64,000 nucleotides of DNA, from the NCBI RefSeq assembly GCF_004792515.1, contig NZ_CP038865.1:1306001-1370000 (forward strand), written 5' to 3'. The DNA is from Vagococcus xieshaowenii (GTDB lineage Bacteria > Bacillota > Bacilli > Lactobacillales > Vagococcaceae). Below are positions 25,479-34,576 of the stretch, one piece after another. The stretch's first letter is position 1; the number at the start of each line of letters is the position of its first letter. The notes under the pieces are model-generated. The model saw only the letters and a program-made list of their open reading frames with translations. It was not told where the DNA came from and ran no database searches. Made by a program: the position numbers and the translations under genes.

Positions 25479-25611
25479 CAATTTAATCCCTCACTTCTTT
25501 GTTGCCCAATAAGACTTCTATGATCTATTATATAAATTTAAATTGAATTACCCTCATACTTTAGATAGGCATATACTATCGTATTCAGAATACTATTCCT
25601 TCACATGCATA

Positions 25612-25653
25612 AAAAGGTCAAAAACACTTATTTTTTTTCAAATTTGACCTTTT
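25612..25653. terminator. Hairpin in the 25.5-25.85 kb spacer
   Basis: AAAAGGTCAAA and TTTGACCTTTT arms around a T-rich loop, in the gap between the sip2 operon and the phosphatase gene. It could be a remnant terminator, as no gene ends directly beside it. Confidence 0.5.
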
Positions 25654-25688
25654 AGTAAAACTACAATTTTTTTGAGAGTTTTAGTTTA

Positions 25689-25696
25689 GAACTGTT
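25689..25696. promoter_or_regulatory. GAACTGTT (AACAGTTC) motif upstream of the sip2 operon
   Basis: Same octamer as in the 17963-18004 palindrome, here about 210 bp upstream of the sip2 start, within the non-coding spacer. A shared regulator for the island is possible; single half-site only. Confidence 0.3.
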
Positions 25697-25801
25697 TAAC
25701 ACCAAAATAAAAATAATACAATACTAATCTATGTGAAAATGAATGATGATTGGTATAAATTTAATATTTTAACAATTTGTTGCCAATTTATTATTGACAT
25801 A

Positions 25802-25845
25802 AAAACATAGAAGGTGGCTATAATAATGACCACCTTCTATGTTTT
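25802..25845. terminator. Terminator after the phosphatase gene
   Basis: 16-bp arms AAAACATAGAAGGTGG (25802-25817) and complement (25830-25845), directly after the minus-strand stop at 25853. Confidence 0.88.
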
Positions 25846-25852
25846 AGTAATA

Positions 25853-26323
25853 TTATTTAGACAATATTTTATATATATACAACAACCATTTATCAGTTGC
25901 TTGATCTATTAACTCGTATGTATACTCAAATTCACCTGTATAGTAAGGATCTGGCACATCTGGACGACCGGCTTCAGGCAATACAGATAGGCATGTCACG
26001 ATTTTATCCTGATACTCTATCGGTGCGATGGCTTTTAGATTGGCAATATTTTGTTCATCCATCCCAATAATATAATCAAACGCCTCGAAATCTTGGGGCT
26101 TTATTTGTTCGGATGTGATGCCTGAATAGTCAATGCCTTTCTCGTCTAGCAGTTCTCTTGTTTGATGATACGGTGGTTTACCGACGTTAAAATCACTAGT
26201 GGCACGTGAAGCCACCTCAATTTGATTTGATAAGCCAGCTTGTGAGACTTTGTGACGCATTACGGCTTCGCCAACTGGTGAACGGCAAATGTTTCCTAAA
26301 CAAACAAATAGTACTTTAATCAT
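25853..26323 (-). CDS. Low-molecular-weight protein-tyrosine phosphatase
   Basis: 156-residue phosphatase that removes phosphate from phosphotyrosine, often on capsule or regulatory proteins. The N-terminal P-loop VCLGNICRSP (~7-16; CX5R) and the general-acid Asp in DVPDPYYTG (~125) are present. Length is normal. The start overlaps the last 8 bases of the upstream YaiI-family gene, so the two are coupled. No tyrosine kinase gene is in the window. Confidence 0.92.
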   Translation of the reverse strand: MIKVLFVCLGNICRSPVGEAVMRHKVSQAGLSNQIEVASRATSDFNVGKPPYHQTRELLDEKGIDYSGITSEQIKPQDFEAFDYIIGMDEQNIANLKAIAPIEYQDKIVTCLSVLPEAGRPDVPDPYYTGEFEYTYELIDQATDKWLLYIYKILSK

Positions 26324-26771
26324 CTTGGTTATCTCCTTCTGATATTATTTTTGTTAGCAGTTCTTTAAATGTTTCTTTTTGTTCAACCGTCAATTTACTT
26401 GGGCCTTTCGTGCGTTGGCCACTTCTTCTTAGTTTAGCTGAATGATGACGTTGTTCAAGTAATTGATCAATATTGGTATACGTATATTCTTTACCCGTAT
26501 GATGTAACACACGAACTTTTTTAGGTAAAGCAAGTGAAGCTAAGCCATAATCTTGTGTGACAAGAATATCGTGTGCTTGAATTAAGCCGATGATTTTGTA
26601 ATCTGCCGAATCCGCCCCACGATCGACATATACCACTTCGATTTGGTCTGGATGTTTATCACTCACATGATCGTAACTACTAACTAAAATAACTGGGATT
26701 TGCGTCTTTTGAGCAACTTGATAGATTTCTTGCTTAACTGGACAAGCATCTCCATCAATAACAATTCGCAT
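26316..26771 (-). CDS. YaiI/YqxD family protein (UPF0178)
   Basis: 151-residue cytoplasmic protein of the DUF188 (YaiI/YqxD) family, related to NYN/PIN-like nucleases by fold. Family marks: MRIVIDGDACPVK at the start (Asp pair and Cys), YVDRGADSADYKI and VTQDYGLASLAL mid-chain, and a basic QRHHSAKLRRSGQR tail. The exact role is unknown. The ATG at 26771 follows AAAGGAGC; an 11-residue longer frame has no ribosome site. First of a two-gene unit with the phosphatase. Confidence 0.88.
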   Translation of the reverse strand: MRIVIDGDACPVKQEIYQVAQKTQIPVILVSSYDHVSDKHPDQIEVVYVDRGADSADYKIIGLIQAHDILVTQDYGLASLALPKKVRVLHHTGKEYTYTNIDQLLEQRHHSAKLRRSGQRTKGPSKLTVEQKETFKELLTKIISEGDNQDD

Positions 26772-26788
26772 ATAATAGCTCCTTTCAA

Positions 26789-26822
26789 AAAAGGATTGTG
26801 ACAAATGGCCACAATCCTTTTT
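26789..26822 (-). terminator. Terminator after leuS
   Basis: AAAAGGATTGTG and CACAATCCTTTT arms with a 9-base loop, T-rich end on the minus strand, between leuS and the YaiI-family gene. Confidence 0.8.
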
Positions 26823-26933
26823 ACTTTTCTATTTAGGCTTTCGGGGACAACATATTGCTCAAAAGTCATTCGTCCCCTTAAGCACTTTATCTAATCCGGC
26901 TTTTGGTCGGAGCTAAACACGACTACAAGCACT

Positions 26934-29348
26934 TTAATTTGCGACAATATTGACTAGTTTGCCTGGTACAGCTATGACTTTACGAATCGTTTTGCCTTCT
27001 AATTGTGGGGCAATTTGTTCGTGTGCAATCGCGAATTTCTCTAAGTCTTCTTTGTTAATATCAATCGCTACTTCAACACGCGCGCGCACTTTTCCGTTGA
27101 TTTGGATGACGATTTCGGCTGTATCTTCGGTTAACTCGTCTTCGTCATAAGTTGGCCAAGCAACGTAAGAAATATCGTTTTCGTTCCCTAGAATTTGCCA
27201 CAACTCTTCACCTAAATGAGGTGCGATTGGCGCTAGTAATTGGACGAAGCCTTTAATGTATTCATAAGGAAGTGCATCTTGTTTATTCGCTTCATTAACA
27301 AAAATCATTAATTGTGAAATGGCTGTATTAAAGTGTAAGATTTCGTAATCTTCGGTCACTTTTTTCACTGTTTGATGGTAAACTTTTGTCAATTTACCGT
27401 CATTTTTCGTTGTGATACGGTCACGCATTTTGCCGTTTTCATCAACAATTAGACGCCATACGCGGTCTAAGAATTTACGAGAACCTTCTAATCCGTTTTC
27501 GCTCCAAGCGATTGAGGCGTCTAATGGTCCCATGAACATTTCGTATAAACGTAATGTATCTGCCCCATATTTTTCAACGACATCATCAGGGTTCACAACA
27601 TTGCCTTTTGATTTAGACATTTTTTCATTGTTACTACCTAAAATCATCCCTTGATTGAACAGGCGTTGGAATGGTTCTTTTGTACCAACTACACCGATAT
27701 CGTATAAGAATTTATGCCAGAAACGAGCATACAATAAGTGAAGTACCGCATGTTCTGCACCACCGATATACATATCCACCGGTAACCATTTCGCTAATTT
27801 AGCAGGATCAGCAATTTGTTCATGATTATGAGGATCGATATAACGTAAGTAATACCATGAGCTACCTGCCCATTGTGGCATTGTATTGGTTTCACGGCGA
27901 CCTTTTTTACCTGTTACTGGATCTACAACATTTACCCATTCTTCAATGTTCGCAAGAGGTGATTCACCAGTACCGCTTGGCTGAATGTCGGTTGTTTTTG
28001 GTAAAGCTAGTGGTAATTCTTCTTCTGGAACAGTTGTCATCGTACCATCTTCCCAATGAATCACAGGGATCGGTTCTCCCCAATAACGTTGGCGAGAGAA
28101 TAACCAGTCACGTAGGCGGTAGTTGACTTCTTTTTTACCAATACCTTTTTCAGTTAACCAATCAATCATTTTAGCAATCGCTGTTTCGTTGTCTAAACCG
28201 TTTAGAAAATCAGAATTGATATGTGTCCCTTCACCTGTGTGAGCAGCTTCTTCGATGTTGCCACCGTCAATCACTGGAATAATGGATAAGCCAAATGTTT
28301 TAGCAAATTCGTAGTCACGTTCGTCGTGAGCTGGAACCGCCATAATAGCACCTGTACCGTAGCTTGCTAACACATAATCAGCAATCCAAATTGGCATTTT
28401 CTCACCATTAGCTGGGTTAATCGCGTAAGCACCTGTGAAGACTCCTGTTTTTCCTTTAGAGAGCTCCGTACGGTCTAAGTCAGATTTTTTCTCTGCCTCT
28501 TTGATATATGCTTCAACTGCGTCTGCTTGTTCATCCGTCATAATGTCTTTAACTAATGGTAGTTCTGGCGCCATAACGGCATACGTTGCACCAAATAATG
28601 TATCTGGACGTGTAGTAAATGCCGTAAAGTTGTGATCTGTCCCATCAATTTGGAACGTAATATGTGCGCCTTCTGAGCGTCCAATCCAGTGACGTTGCAT
28701 CTCTTTGATGCTTTCTGGCCAATCAACTTCTTCTAAATCATCAATTAAACGATCTGCATAGGCTGTAATTTTAAGCATCCATTGCTTCATCGGTTTGCGG
28801 ACAACTGGATGTCCTCCACGCTCTGATAAGCCATCGATAACTTCTTCGTTTGCTAAGACCGTTCCTAAAGCAGGACACCAGTTAACCGCAACTTCTGATT
28901 CATAGGCTAAGCCTTTTTCATATAATTTAGTAAAAATCCATTGTGTCCATTTATAGTAATTTGGATCTGTGGTATTAATTTCACGGTCCCAATCGTAACT
29001 AAAACCTAATGAATTAATTTGACGCTTGAATGTTTGAATATTCTTTTCAGTAAATTCCGCTGGATCGTTACCAGTATCTAGGGCATATTGCTCAGCGGGT
29101 AAACCAAACGCATCCCACCCCATTGGATGTAGAACATTGTAACCTTGCGCACGTTTTAAACGTGACAAGATATCTGTTGCTGTGTAACCTTCTGGATGTC
29201 CAACGTGTAAACCTTGTCCTGATGGGTATGGAAACATATCTAACGCATAAAAGTTAGGCTTGTTGTCATCTTCTGTTGTTTTGAACGTGTGTTCTTTGGC
29301 CCAATGTTGTTGCCACTTTTGCTCAATTTCTCTGTGATTAAAAACCAT
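26934..29348 (-). CDS. leuS: Leucyl-tRNA synthetase
   Basis: Charges tRNA-Leu with leucine; class I synthetase with a CP1 editing domain. The 804-residue protein has the HIGH motif as HVGHPEG (~50), a [14 protein letters not shown] zinc-like stretch, editing-domain text [14 protein letters not shown], and [14 protein letters not shown] (~580). Length is normal for LeuS. The ATG at 29348 follows GGAGGG; a 47-residue longer open frame runs into the T-box leader and is not real. Expression is controlled by the T-box upstream, so it rises when tRNA-Leu is uncharged. Confidence 0.96.
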   Translation of the reverse strand: MVFNHREIEQKWQQHWAKEHTFKTTEDDNKPNFYALDMFPYPSGQGLHVGHPEGYTATDILSRLKRAQGYNVLHPMGWDAFGLPAEQYALDTGNDPAEFTEKNIQTFKRQINSLGFSYDWDREINTTDPNYYKWTQWIFTKLYEKGLAYESEVAVNWCPALGTVLANEEVIDGLSERGGHPVVRKPMKQWMLKITAYADRLIDDLEEVDWPESIKEMQRHWIGRSEGAHITFQIDGTDHNFTAFTTRPDTLFGATYAVMAPELPLVKDIMTDEQADAVEAYIKEAEKKSDLDRTELSKGKTGVFTGAYAINPANGEKMPIWIADYVLASYGTGAIMAVPAHDERDYEFAKTFGLSIIPVIDGGNIEEAAHTGEGTHINSDFLNGLDNETAIAKMIDWLTEKGIGKKEVNYRLRDWLFSRQRYWGEPIPVIHWEDGTMTTVPEEELPLALPKTTDIQPSGTGESPLANIEEWVNVVDPVTGKKGRRETNTMPQWAGSSWYYLRYIDPHNHEQIADPAKLAKWLPVDMYIGGAEHAVLHLLYARFWHKFLYDIGVVGTKEPFQRLFNQGMILGSNNEKMSKSKGNVVNPDDVVEKYGADTLRLYEMFMGPLDASIAWSENGLEGSRKFLDRVWRLIVDENGKMRDRITTKNDGKLTKVYHQTVKKVTEDYEILHFNTAISQLMIFVNEANKQDALPYEYIKGFVQLLAPIAPHLGEELWQILGNENDISYVAWPTYDEDELTEDTAEIVIQINGKVRARVEVAIDINKEDLEKFAIAHEQIAPQLEGKTIRKVIAVPGKLVNIVAN

Positions 29349-29371
29349 TATTTTCCCTCCTAAATATAATA

Positions 29372-29600
29372 AAAAAGTCCTATAAAAGCGTAATAAAACA
29401 CTTTTATAGGACGTAATGTCAATTACGTGGTACCACCTAAATTCGTTTGACAAATTAGTCAAACCTCTACAGCTTGTAACGAAAGCCATCCGTTCTATAG
29501 TAGAAATTACTCCAAGGCAAGTTCAAAGTATTCCTTTATGCATTCACAGCAACCATGCACTCTCTTGAAAGGAACTATCTCTTACTACTCCTCTTCTCAG
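29372..29600 (-). promoter_or_regulatory. T-box leader of leuS
   Basis: Classic T-box riboswitch. The minus strand has the T-box sequence AGGTGGTACCACG (29426-29438), a terminator hairpin of TCCTATAAAAG-type arms followed by T6 (29372-29413), and upstream Stem I text. A CTT or TTG codon in GAACTTGCC is the likely Leu specifier. Uncharged tRNA-Leu would bind and prevent termination. Confidence 0.88.
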
Positions 29601-29608
29601 TTGATGTC

Positions 29609-29637
29609 ATCATATCAAATATATGGCTTAATTGCAA
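29609..29637 (-). promoter_or_regulatory. Promoter of the leuS T-box transcript
   Basis: -35 TTGCAA (29632-29637) and -10 TATGAT (29609-29614) on the minus strand, 17-base spacer, right before the T-box leader. Confidence 0.7.
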
Positions 29638-29659
29638 CTTATTATATCGTCTCAACAAG

Positions 29660-31840
29660 TTATTTTAATGTCAATGTTTGACCAATATAAATAGCATCCT
29701 TAGTTAATTTGTTTAACTCTTTCAACTCTTTTACTGTTAACTTGTTCTTTTTAGCGATTGAATATAACGTATCACCTTTTTTTACTTCATACGTTTTCTT
29801 CTCATCAGTATTAGTTGTTGATGCTGGTTGATTTTTTTCAGTTATAACTAATTTTTGTCCCACATAGATAATATGGTTACGTAAGTTATTTAGCTTTTTC
29901 AATTGTTCAACTGACATCCCATGTTTATTGGCTACGCTAAATAAGGTATCATCCTTACCTACTGTATATGTTCCGTTAATTGATACATCAGCTTGAGATG
30001 TCTGTGTAGAAGTAGACGAAACTGTTGTTTTTTCTTCAGCATGGTCTGCTATTTTCAACGTTTGACCTACATAGATCACATCACTCTTCAAGGCGTTCCA
30101 TTGTTTTAAGTTAGCTAAGCTAACATTATAATTTTTTGCAATAGAATACAAAGTGTCGCTCGCTTTAACAGTATAACGTTTCATATTAATATTAGATGAT
30201 TGACTCGTATTACTTGGAGCGTTTGATGTGCTTGTTTGATCATTTGTTGTTTCTTGTGAGGGTTGTTTAACTGTCAAACGTTGCCCTACAAAAATCATGT
30301 CGCCACTCATCTTATTCCATGATTTAATTTGTACAACACTCACACCATATTTTCTAGAAATACTTGATAAAGTGTCACCTGCTGCTACTTGATGTGTTTT
30401 GGTTGAGCTTTGATTGTTTTCATTTTTATTAGGTGTTGTATGAGTTGATGCACTTGATGATTTTTTGCTAACTTTTAGTGATTGCCCAACATAGATGGTA
30501 TCCGTCGTTAACTTATTCCACGATTTAATTTGCGCAACACTTACACCATGTTTATTGGCAATACGATAAAGCGTGTCACCTGCTGCTACTTTATACGTTG
30601 TGGCGTTGCCACTTGTATTGTCCGCTTGCTCTTTATGTTGCGTATTATTAGTTGTTCCCTCAACTTTTTGAGTGCCAACTTTTAATGATTGCCCCACGTA
30701 TATCGCATCATTCTTCAAACCATTCCATGATTTGATTTGCGCAACACTTACACCGTATTGACGCGCCAAACTATATAACGTATTACCAGATACGACTTTG
30801 TGTATATGAGCCGACTGAGTTGTTCCTGTAGATTGACCTGATGCATTGTGATCGGCTTCTTGTTGATTATTGGTTGAATGTTTGCTTACTTTCAATTGTT
30901 GGCCAACATATATTAGATCCCCTGATAATTTATTCCATGAACGTAGCTGAGCGACCGTGACACCATGTTTTTTTGAAATTTTTGTTAATGTGTCACCTGC
31001 CTGTACGTTATAATATGAAAATTCTTCTGAAGGTTTAGACGTCGTCAATGGATTATCCAAAGAACTATTCCCGTTATTACCAACTGTTCCATTATCTGAT
31101 ACATTTGGGTGACTACCAGGTGTATCAAAAGCAGTTAAATTATATCGTTCAATAATATTATTTAATTTAGAACCATAATTAGGATCTGTTGCATAACGGC
31201 CTGTTAACCATGCCGTTGCTTGACGATAAGAGTTACTATTGCTCTTCCATGCGCCAGAATAATAGTAATTGCCAGAAGCAAAACTAGTATTTCTTAACAC
31301 ATAGGCATTATCGTACAACGATTCTCTATAAGAGGGATATTTTCTAAAGGACGCATTCACATAGACATCTTTACCATTAATATGTTCCCATGTTCTCATT
31401 ATGACACTCTGACCGTTATACGAACCTTTAATACCAAATAAGTTATGATTAGGATAGCTCGCTAAACCACTATTCCCCCATGAACTTTCTAATATAGCTT
31501 GTGCTACCATAATAGACGCATATAAATCGTTTTCATCTGCCACTACTTGAGCTAAGCTTCCGATTTGTTTGACAAAATCCGCTTGAGAGGCAAACGCTGT
31601 AATCACTTGAGGTGTTTTTACGGTTTCAATTGAGGGTAATTTATCTTTTTCTTGTTTGCCCTCTACTTTTACTGACTGCTCATTATCTAATTCTTCAGCA
31701 TTTACTAATTGAGAGCCATCTAATAAGGTCCCTAAAGAACCCATTGCTAGGGTTGTCCCTAATAGTGAAGTTGACTTTTTCATTAAAAATGACTGACTAT
31801 TATATTTTTTCTCTTTATTGCCACTGTGTTTTTTGATCAT
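29660..31840 (-). CDS. Autolysin: N-acetylglucosaminidase with seven LysM repeats
   Basis: 726-residue secreted wall hydrolase like enterococcal AtlA. It has a signal peptide (~20-48, ending LVNAEE), a glucosaminidase domain (~85-235; catalytic Glu in LESSWGNSGLAS, and NLFGIKGSYNGQS) and seven C-terminal LysM modules (~278-726) with linkers rich in Ser/Thr/Asn. LysM binds glycan strands and targets the enzyme to the septum in enterococci. It probably separates daughter cells. Its catalytic domain is similar to that of the 20320-22614 hydrolase, so these are paralogous domains. AGGAGG-like GGGAGGA precedes the ATG. Confidence 0.92.
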   Translation of the reverse strand: MIKKHSGNKEKKYNSQSFLMKKSTSLLGTTLAMGSLGTLLDGSQLVNAEELDNEQSVKVEGKQEKDKLPSIETVKTPQVITAFASQADFVKQIGSLAQVVADENDLYASIMVAQAILESSWGNSGLASYPNHNLFGIKGSYNGQSVIMRTWEHINGKDVYVNASFRKYPSYRESLYDNAYVLRNTSFASGNYYYSGAWKSNSNSYRQATAWLTGRYATDPNYGSKLNNIIERYNLTAFDTPGSHPNVSDNGTVGNNGNSSLDNPLTTSKPSEEFSYYNVQAGDTLTKISKKHGVTVAQLRSWNKLSGDLIYVGQQLKVSKHSTNNQQEADHNASGQSTGTTQSAHIHKVVSGNTLYSLARQYGVSVAQIKSWNGLKNDAIYVGQSLKVGTQKVEGTTNNTQHKEQADNTSGNATTYKVAAGDTLYRIANKHGVSVAQIKSWNKLTTDTIYVGQSLKVSKKSSSASTHTTPNKNENNQSSTKTHQVAAGDTLSSISRKYGVSVVQIKSWNKMSGDMIFVGQRLTVKQPSQETTNDQTSTSNAPSNTSQSSNINMKRYTVKASDTLYSIAKNYNVSLANLKQWNALKSDVIYVGQTLKIADHAEEKTTVSSTSTQTSQADVSINGTYTVGKDDTLFSVANKHGMSVEQLKKLNNLRNHIIYVGQKLVITEKNQPASTTNTDEKKTYEVKKGDTLYSIAKKNKLTVKELKELNKLTKDAIYIGQTLTLK

Positions 31841-32040
31841 TTAAACAAATCCTCCCAACATATCCATATATAGATAGCTAATTAAATTCTAACATTTTTA
31901 TGATCATAAATCATTTATTTAATAAATTTGTAATATATTAAACATATTTCATACTTTAGACTGATTTTAGTGATATGTCATTGTCTTTTGTCACTCATTT
32001 GTACTATGATACAAGAAACGAACACTTAGGAGATTATTCA

Positions 32041-32667
32041 ATGTATGAACATACTTATTTACAAAAACTTAATGACGCATTAATTAATATTCCCTCTAAA
32101 GAAAAGACGTTAATTTTGACATACTATCAAGAGCTTATTCATAAAGAGCACTTAACGGATCAATCAGAAGAAACGATTATCCAGGCATTAGGTGATCCTG
32201 TCATCATTGCGGCGGCTATATTAAAAAAAAATAGGGCCAAAACTTCCCAGTCTCCGTATGAGCAGCAAGGGTGGCAAGAATGGTCTGATCAAGGTATGGA
32301 TGATAAATTCGATACAAAAAAAAGTAAACGAACTCGTCCATACTCTAAATTACAACGAGTCTTACAAATATTAGGATTGCTTTTTATTAACTTAACCTTA
32401 ATGTTTTGGCTATTTTTATGTATCGGTATTTTAATTGTCTGTGGCTGGATTGTTAGTATAACCTTTGTTATCAGCCCAATTATATTAATTGCAGCTTATT
32501 TCACCCCTTACCTAACTTATCCACTATTTAGTCTATCTATCGGATGTGTCCTCTTTGGCCTAGGGATTGTCGGTTGTTATCTTTGTAAAACACTGACTAA
32601 ATATTTTTGGAGAGTAACGAAGTATTACTTCTACGCTAATTTACACGTTTTGAGAGGTGACTATTAA
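32041..32667 (+). CDS. DUF1700-type membrane protein
   Basis: 208-residue membrane protein. A soluble helical N-terminus (~1-60: YLQKLNDALINIPSKEKTLI, EETIIQALGDPVIIAAAIL) is typical of the DUF1700/HAAS domain; three to four spans follow (~115-190). AGGAG precedes the ATG at 32041; an earlier frame from 31975 lacks support. The next gene overlaps by one base (TAATG). Such pairs are often preceded by a PadR regulator, which is missing here. Role unclear, perhaps envelope stress. Confidence 0.8.
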   Translation: MYEHTYLQKLNDALINIPSKEKTLILTYYQELIHKEHLTDQSEETIIQALGDPVIIAAAILKKNRAKTSQSPYEQQGWQEWSDQGMDDKFDTKKSKRTRPYSKLQRVLQILGLLFINLTLMFWLFLCIGILIVCGWIVSITFVISPIILIAAYFTPYLTYPLFSLSIGCVLFGLGIVGCYLCKTLTKYFWRVTKYYFYANLHVLRGDY

Positions 32668-33803
32668 TGAAAAAATCAACCAAATTTATGATGGGAATTG
32701 CTTTACTTTCGGTTATTATCGGAATAATTGGGATTGGCTTTAGCTTAAACCGATTTGAAAAGACTAGATTACGTGATGAATTATCTCTACCTACTAACGC
32801 TAATACCTTAACTATTGAAATTAAAAAAGGGAGTCAGCTAGATCTCAATATAACACAAACCAGTAATCCAACCATTCAATTAAATGAAGATGGCTTTATC
32901 CCGCAAGATATCTCTTACGAACTATCAGAAATAGATAAAAAATGGCACCTTGAATTAGAAAATCATCCAGTTGAACAAAAAGACACAGTAATAGGTTTCT
33001 ATTCACCATCATTAAATTCCATACATATTCAGTTACCTAAACAAGTGACTCATTTAAATATTGTAACCCATGAAGGTGACCATCCCAATATCCATGTATC
33101 TAATATGTCACTTGCCTCATTAAACACCAATACGTCGTCAACCAATTTACGCTTAAATAATCTCAAACTTGATGAAATAAAAACCCAACAACTTTCAGGA
33201 ACAATAACTATTGATCAATCAACGATTTATAAAGACACAAACATAGAATCAAACGAAAGTGCCACCTATTTTTATCATTCTAAGTTCCTAGAAAAAACAC
33301 TTATAGAGTCAAGCGAAGGCAATAGCCAATTATTTGCTAATCAATTTGATGACGTCACTGTCCTTAATGAAAAAGGAATAATCAGTTTTGAAAATAATTC
33401 AGGAAATACAACGCTAAAAAATGAATATGGTGATATTTATTTGATTAACCCTAAAGATACCAGTCAAAATAAAGTAACCAACACTAAAGGCAACATATTT
33501 GTTACTTTACTAGAAGGTCATGAAGCACAACAGACAATTAAAATCGATAACCCTAAAACAGATGTCCAAGCATTTGATACGGCTACTATCGTAAAAAATA
33601 ATGAACCTGCCGCTATTCAATTAAGTACACAATCAGGGGCCATTCAATTAATGCAATTCAAAATTGATAAAGACGCATCTGATAAAGATTCCCATGATAC
33701 TTATTATTATTTAGATAAAACGCCGATTGACAACAATCGAGCTGATTATTTATCTTTTGATACGCTTTACTATGCCTCTGATTGTTTCGTTCAACTACCA
33801 TAA
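32667..33803 (+). CDS. DUF4097-like surface/envelope protein
   Basis: 378-residue protein with an N-terminal anchor (~8-27) and an outside beta-helix-like region of repeated short strands (SLASLNTNTSSTNLRLNNLKL; TVLNEKGIISFENNSGNTTL), as in DUF4097 proteins. It starts inside the stop of the DUF1700 gene (TAATG), so the two are translationally coupled and likely act together. No catalytic motif seen. Confidence 0.8.
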   Translation: MKKSTKFMMGIALLSVIIGIIGIGFSLNRFEKTRLRDELSLPTNANTLTIEIKKGSQLDLNITQTSNPTIQLNEDGFIPQDISYELSEIDKKWHLELENHPVEQKDTVIGFYSPSLNSIHIQLPKQVTHLNIVTHEGDHPNIHVSNMSLASLNTNTSSTNLRLNNLKLDEIKTQQLSGTITIDQSTIYKDTNIESNESATYFYHSKFLEKTLIESSEGNSQLFANQFDDVTVLNEKGIISFENNSGNTTLKNEYGDIYLINPKDTSQNKVTNTKGNIFVTLLEGHEAQQTIKIDNPKTDVQAFDTATIVKNNEPAAIQLSTQSGAIQLMQFKIDKDASDKDSHDTYYYLDKTPIDNNRADYLSFDTLYYASDCFVQLP

Positions 33804-33827
33804 ACGCTAAAAATCAATAATCAGTTG

Positions 33828-33836
33828 TGATATAAT
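33828..33836 (+). promoter_or_regulatory. Extended -10 promoter before the PAP2 gene
   Basis: TGATATAAT gives TGn + TATAAT (33831-33836). Transcription would begin near 33843, just at the foot of the hairpin that follows. Confidence 0.45.
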
Positions 33837-33841
33837 GAACA

Positions 33842-33869
33842 GGGAGTGTGATAAATTAATCACACTCCC
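33842..33869 (+). terminator. Hairpin between the DUF4097 and PAP2 genes
   Basis: GGGAGTGTGAT and ATCACACTCCC (11-bp stem, 6-base loop) followed by TTTAATTGT. It can terminate the upstream pair; it would also be the first structure in a transcript from the promoter at 33828. Confidence 0.6.
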
Positions 33870-33906
33870 TTTAATTGTCTATAATTATTATGAAAAGAGG
33901 GATTCT

Positions 33907-34560
33907 TTGAAAAATTCAACCATGCGCCTTTATTGGCACTTTGCTAGTGTTATTTGTTTAACACTCTTTATGATACTTGGTTATATCGTGAAATTTTATG
34001 AATCGACTATTTTGAGAATTGATCAACCCATCATGAATTGGTTCGTTTCTATTCGCTCACATTCATTCACCAATTTCTTTAGTTGGCTGACTAAATTCGG
34101 TAATACACTTTCCGTTGTTTTTATCGTCTTAGCGATTGTGACACTGTTATGGCAAAGTAAACGAAAAGTGGAAGCCTATTGGTTAGTACTGAATACGGCG
34201 CTTATTTCTGGCGTTGGTAACTATCTTATTAAATTTTTATATAGCCGAGAACGTCCTAGTGTGGAGCATTTAATCTATGCTGACCACTATAGTTTTCCTA
34301 GTGGTCATGCGATGATTAGTATCCTTTTATGGGGGACTATTTTCTTAATTTTGTTACCTTACGCTAAAGGATCTTGGAAAATCAAAACATTACAAGCTTT
34401 TTGTATTATCTTTGCTCTCCTAATTGGGATAAGTCGTAATTACTTAGGGGTTCATTATCCAAGTGACATTATAGGTGGCTACTTACTTGGCGCCAGTTGG
34501 CTAGCGTATTCTTATCCTTATTTTGTGAAGTATCGTCTATTACAAGTATTTAACCAATAA
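33907..34560 (+). CDS. PAP2-family membrane phosphatase
   Basis: 217-residue integral membrane phosphatase, possibly an undecaprenyl-pyrophosphate or lipid phosphatase. The three PAP2 motifs are seen: KFLYSRERP (~110), SFPSGHA (~130) and SRNYLGVHYPSD (~180), with about six spans. The best start is TTG at 33907 with AGAGGG five bases upstream; the longer frame from 33835 begins inside a hairpin. It recycles the carrier lipid in related families, which would fit with wall synthesis. It is followed by ytqA 16 bp later. Confidence 0.88.
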   Translation: MKNSTMRLYWHFASVICLTLFMILGYIVKFYESTILRIDQPIMNWFVSIRSHSFTNFFSWLTKFGNTLSVVFIVLAIVTLLWQSKRKVEAYWLVLNTALISGVGNYLIKFLYSRERPSVEHLIYADHYSFPSGHAMISILLWGTIFLILLPYAKGSWKIKTLQAFCIIFALLIGISRNYLGVHYPSDIIGGYLLGASWLAYSYPYFVKYRLLQVFNQ

Positions 34561-34576
34561 AGAAAGAGTGAATAAT

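Noticed and set aside
29349..29489. Upstream extension of leuS by 47 codons
   Set aside because: It reads through the T-box leader and terminator; the ATG at 29348 has the ribosome site and the canonical start.
33835..33906. Start of the PAP2 gene at 33835
   Set aside because: It falls inside the 33842-33869 hairpin and would add a non-family N-terminus; TTG at 33907 has AGAGGG.
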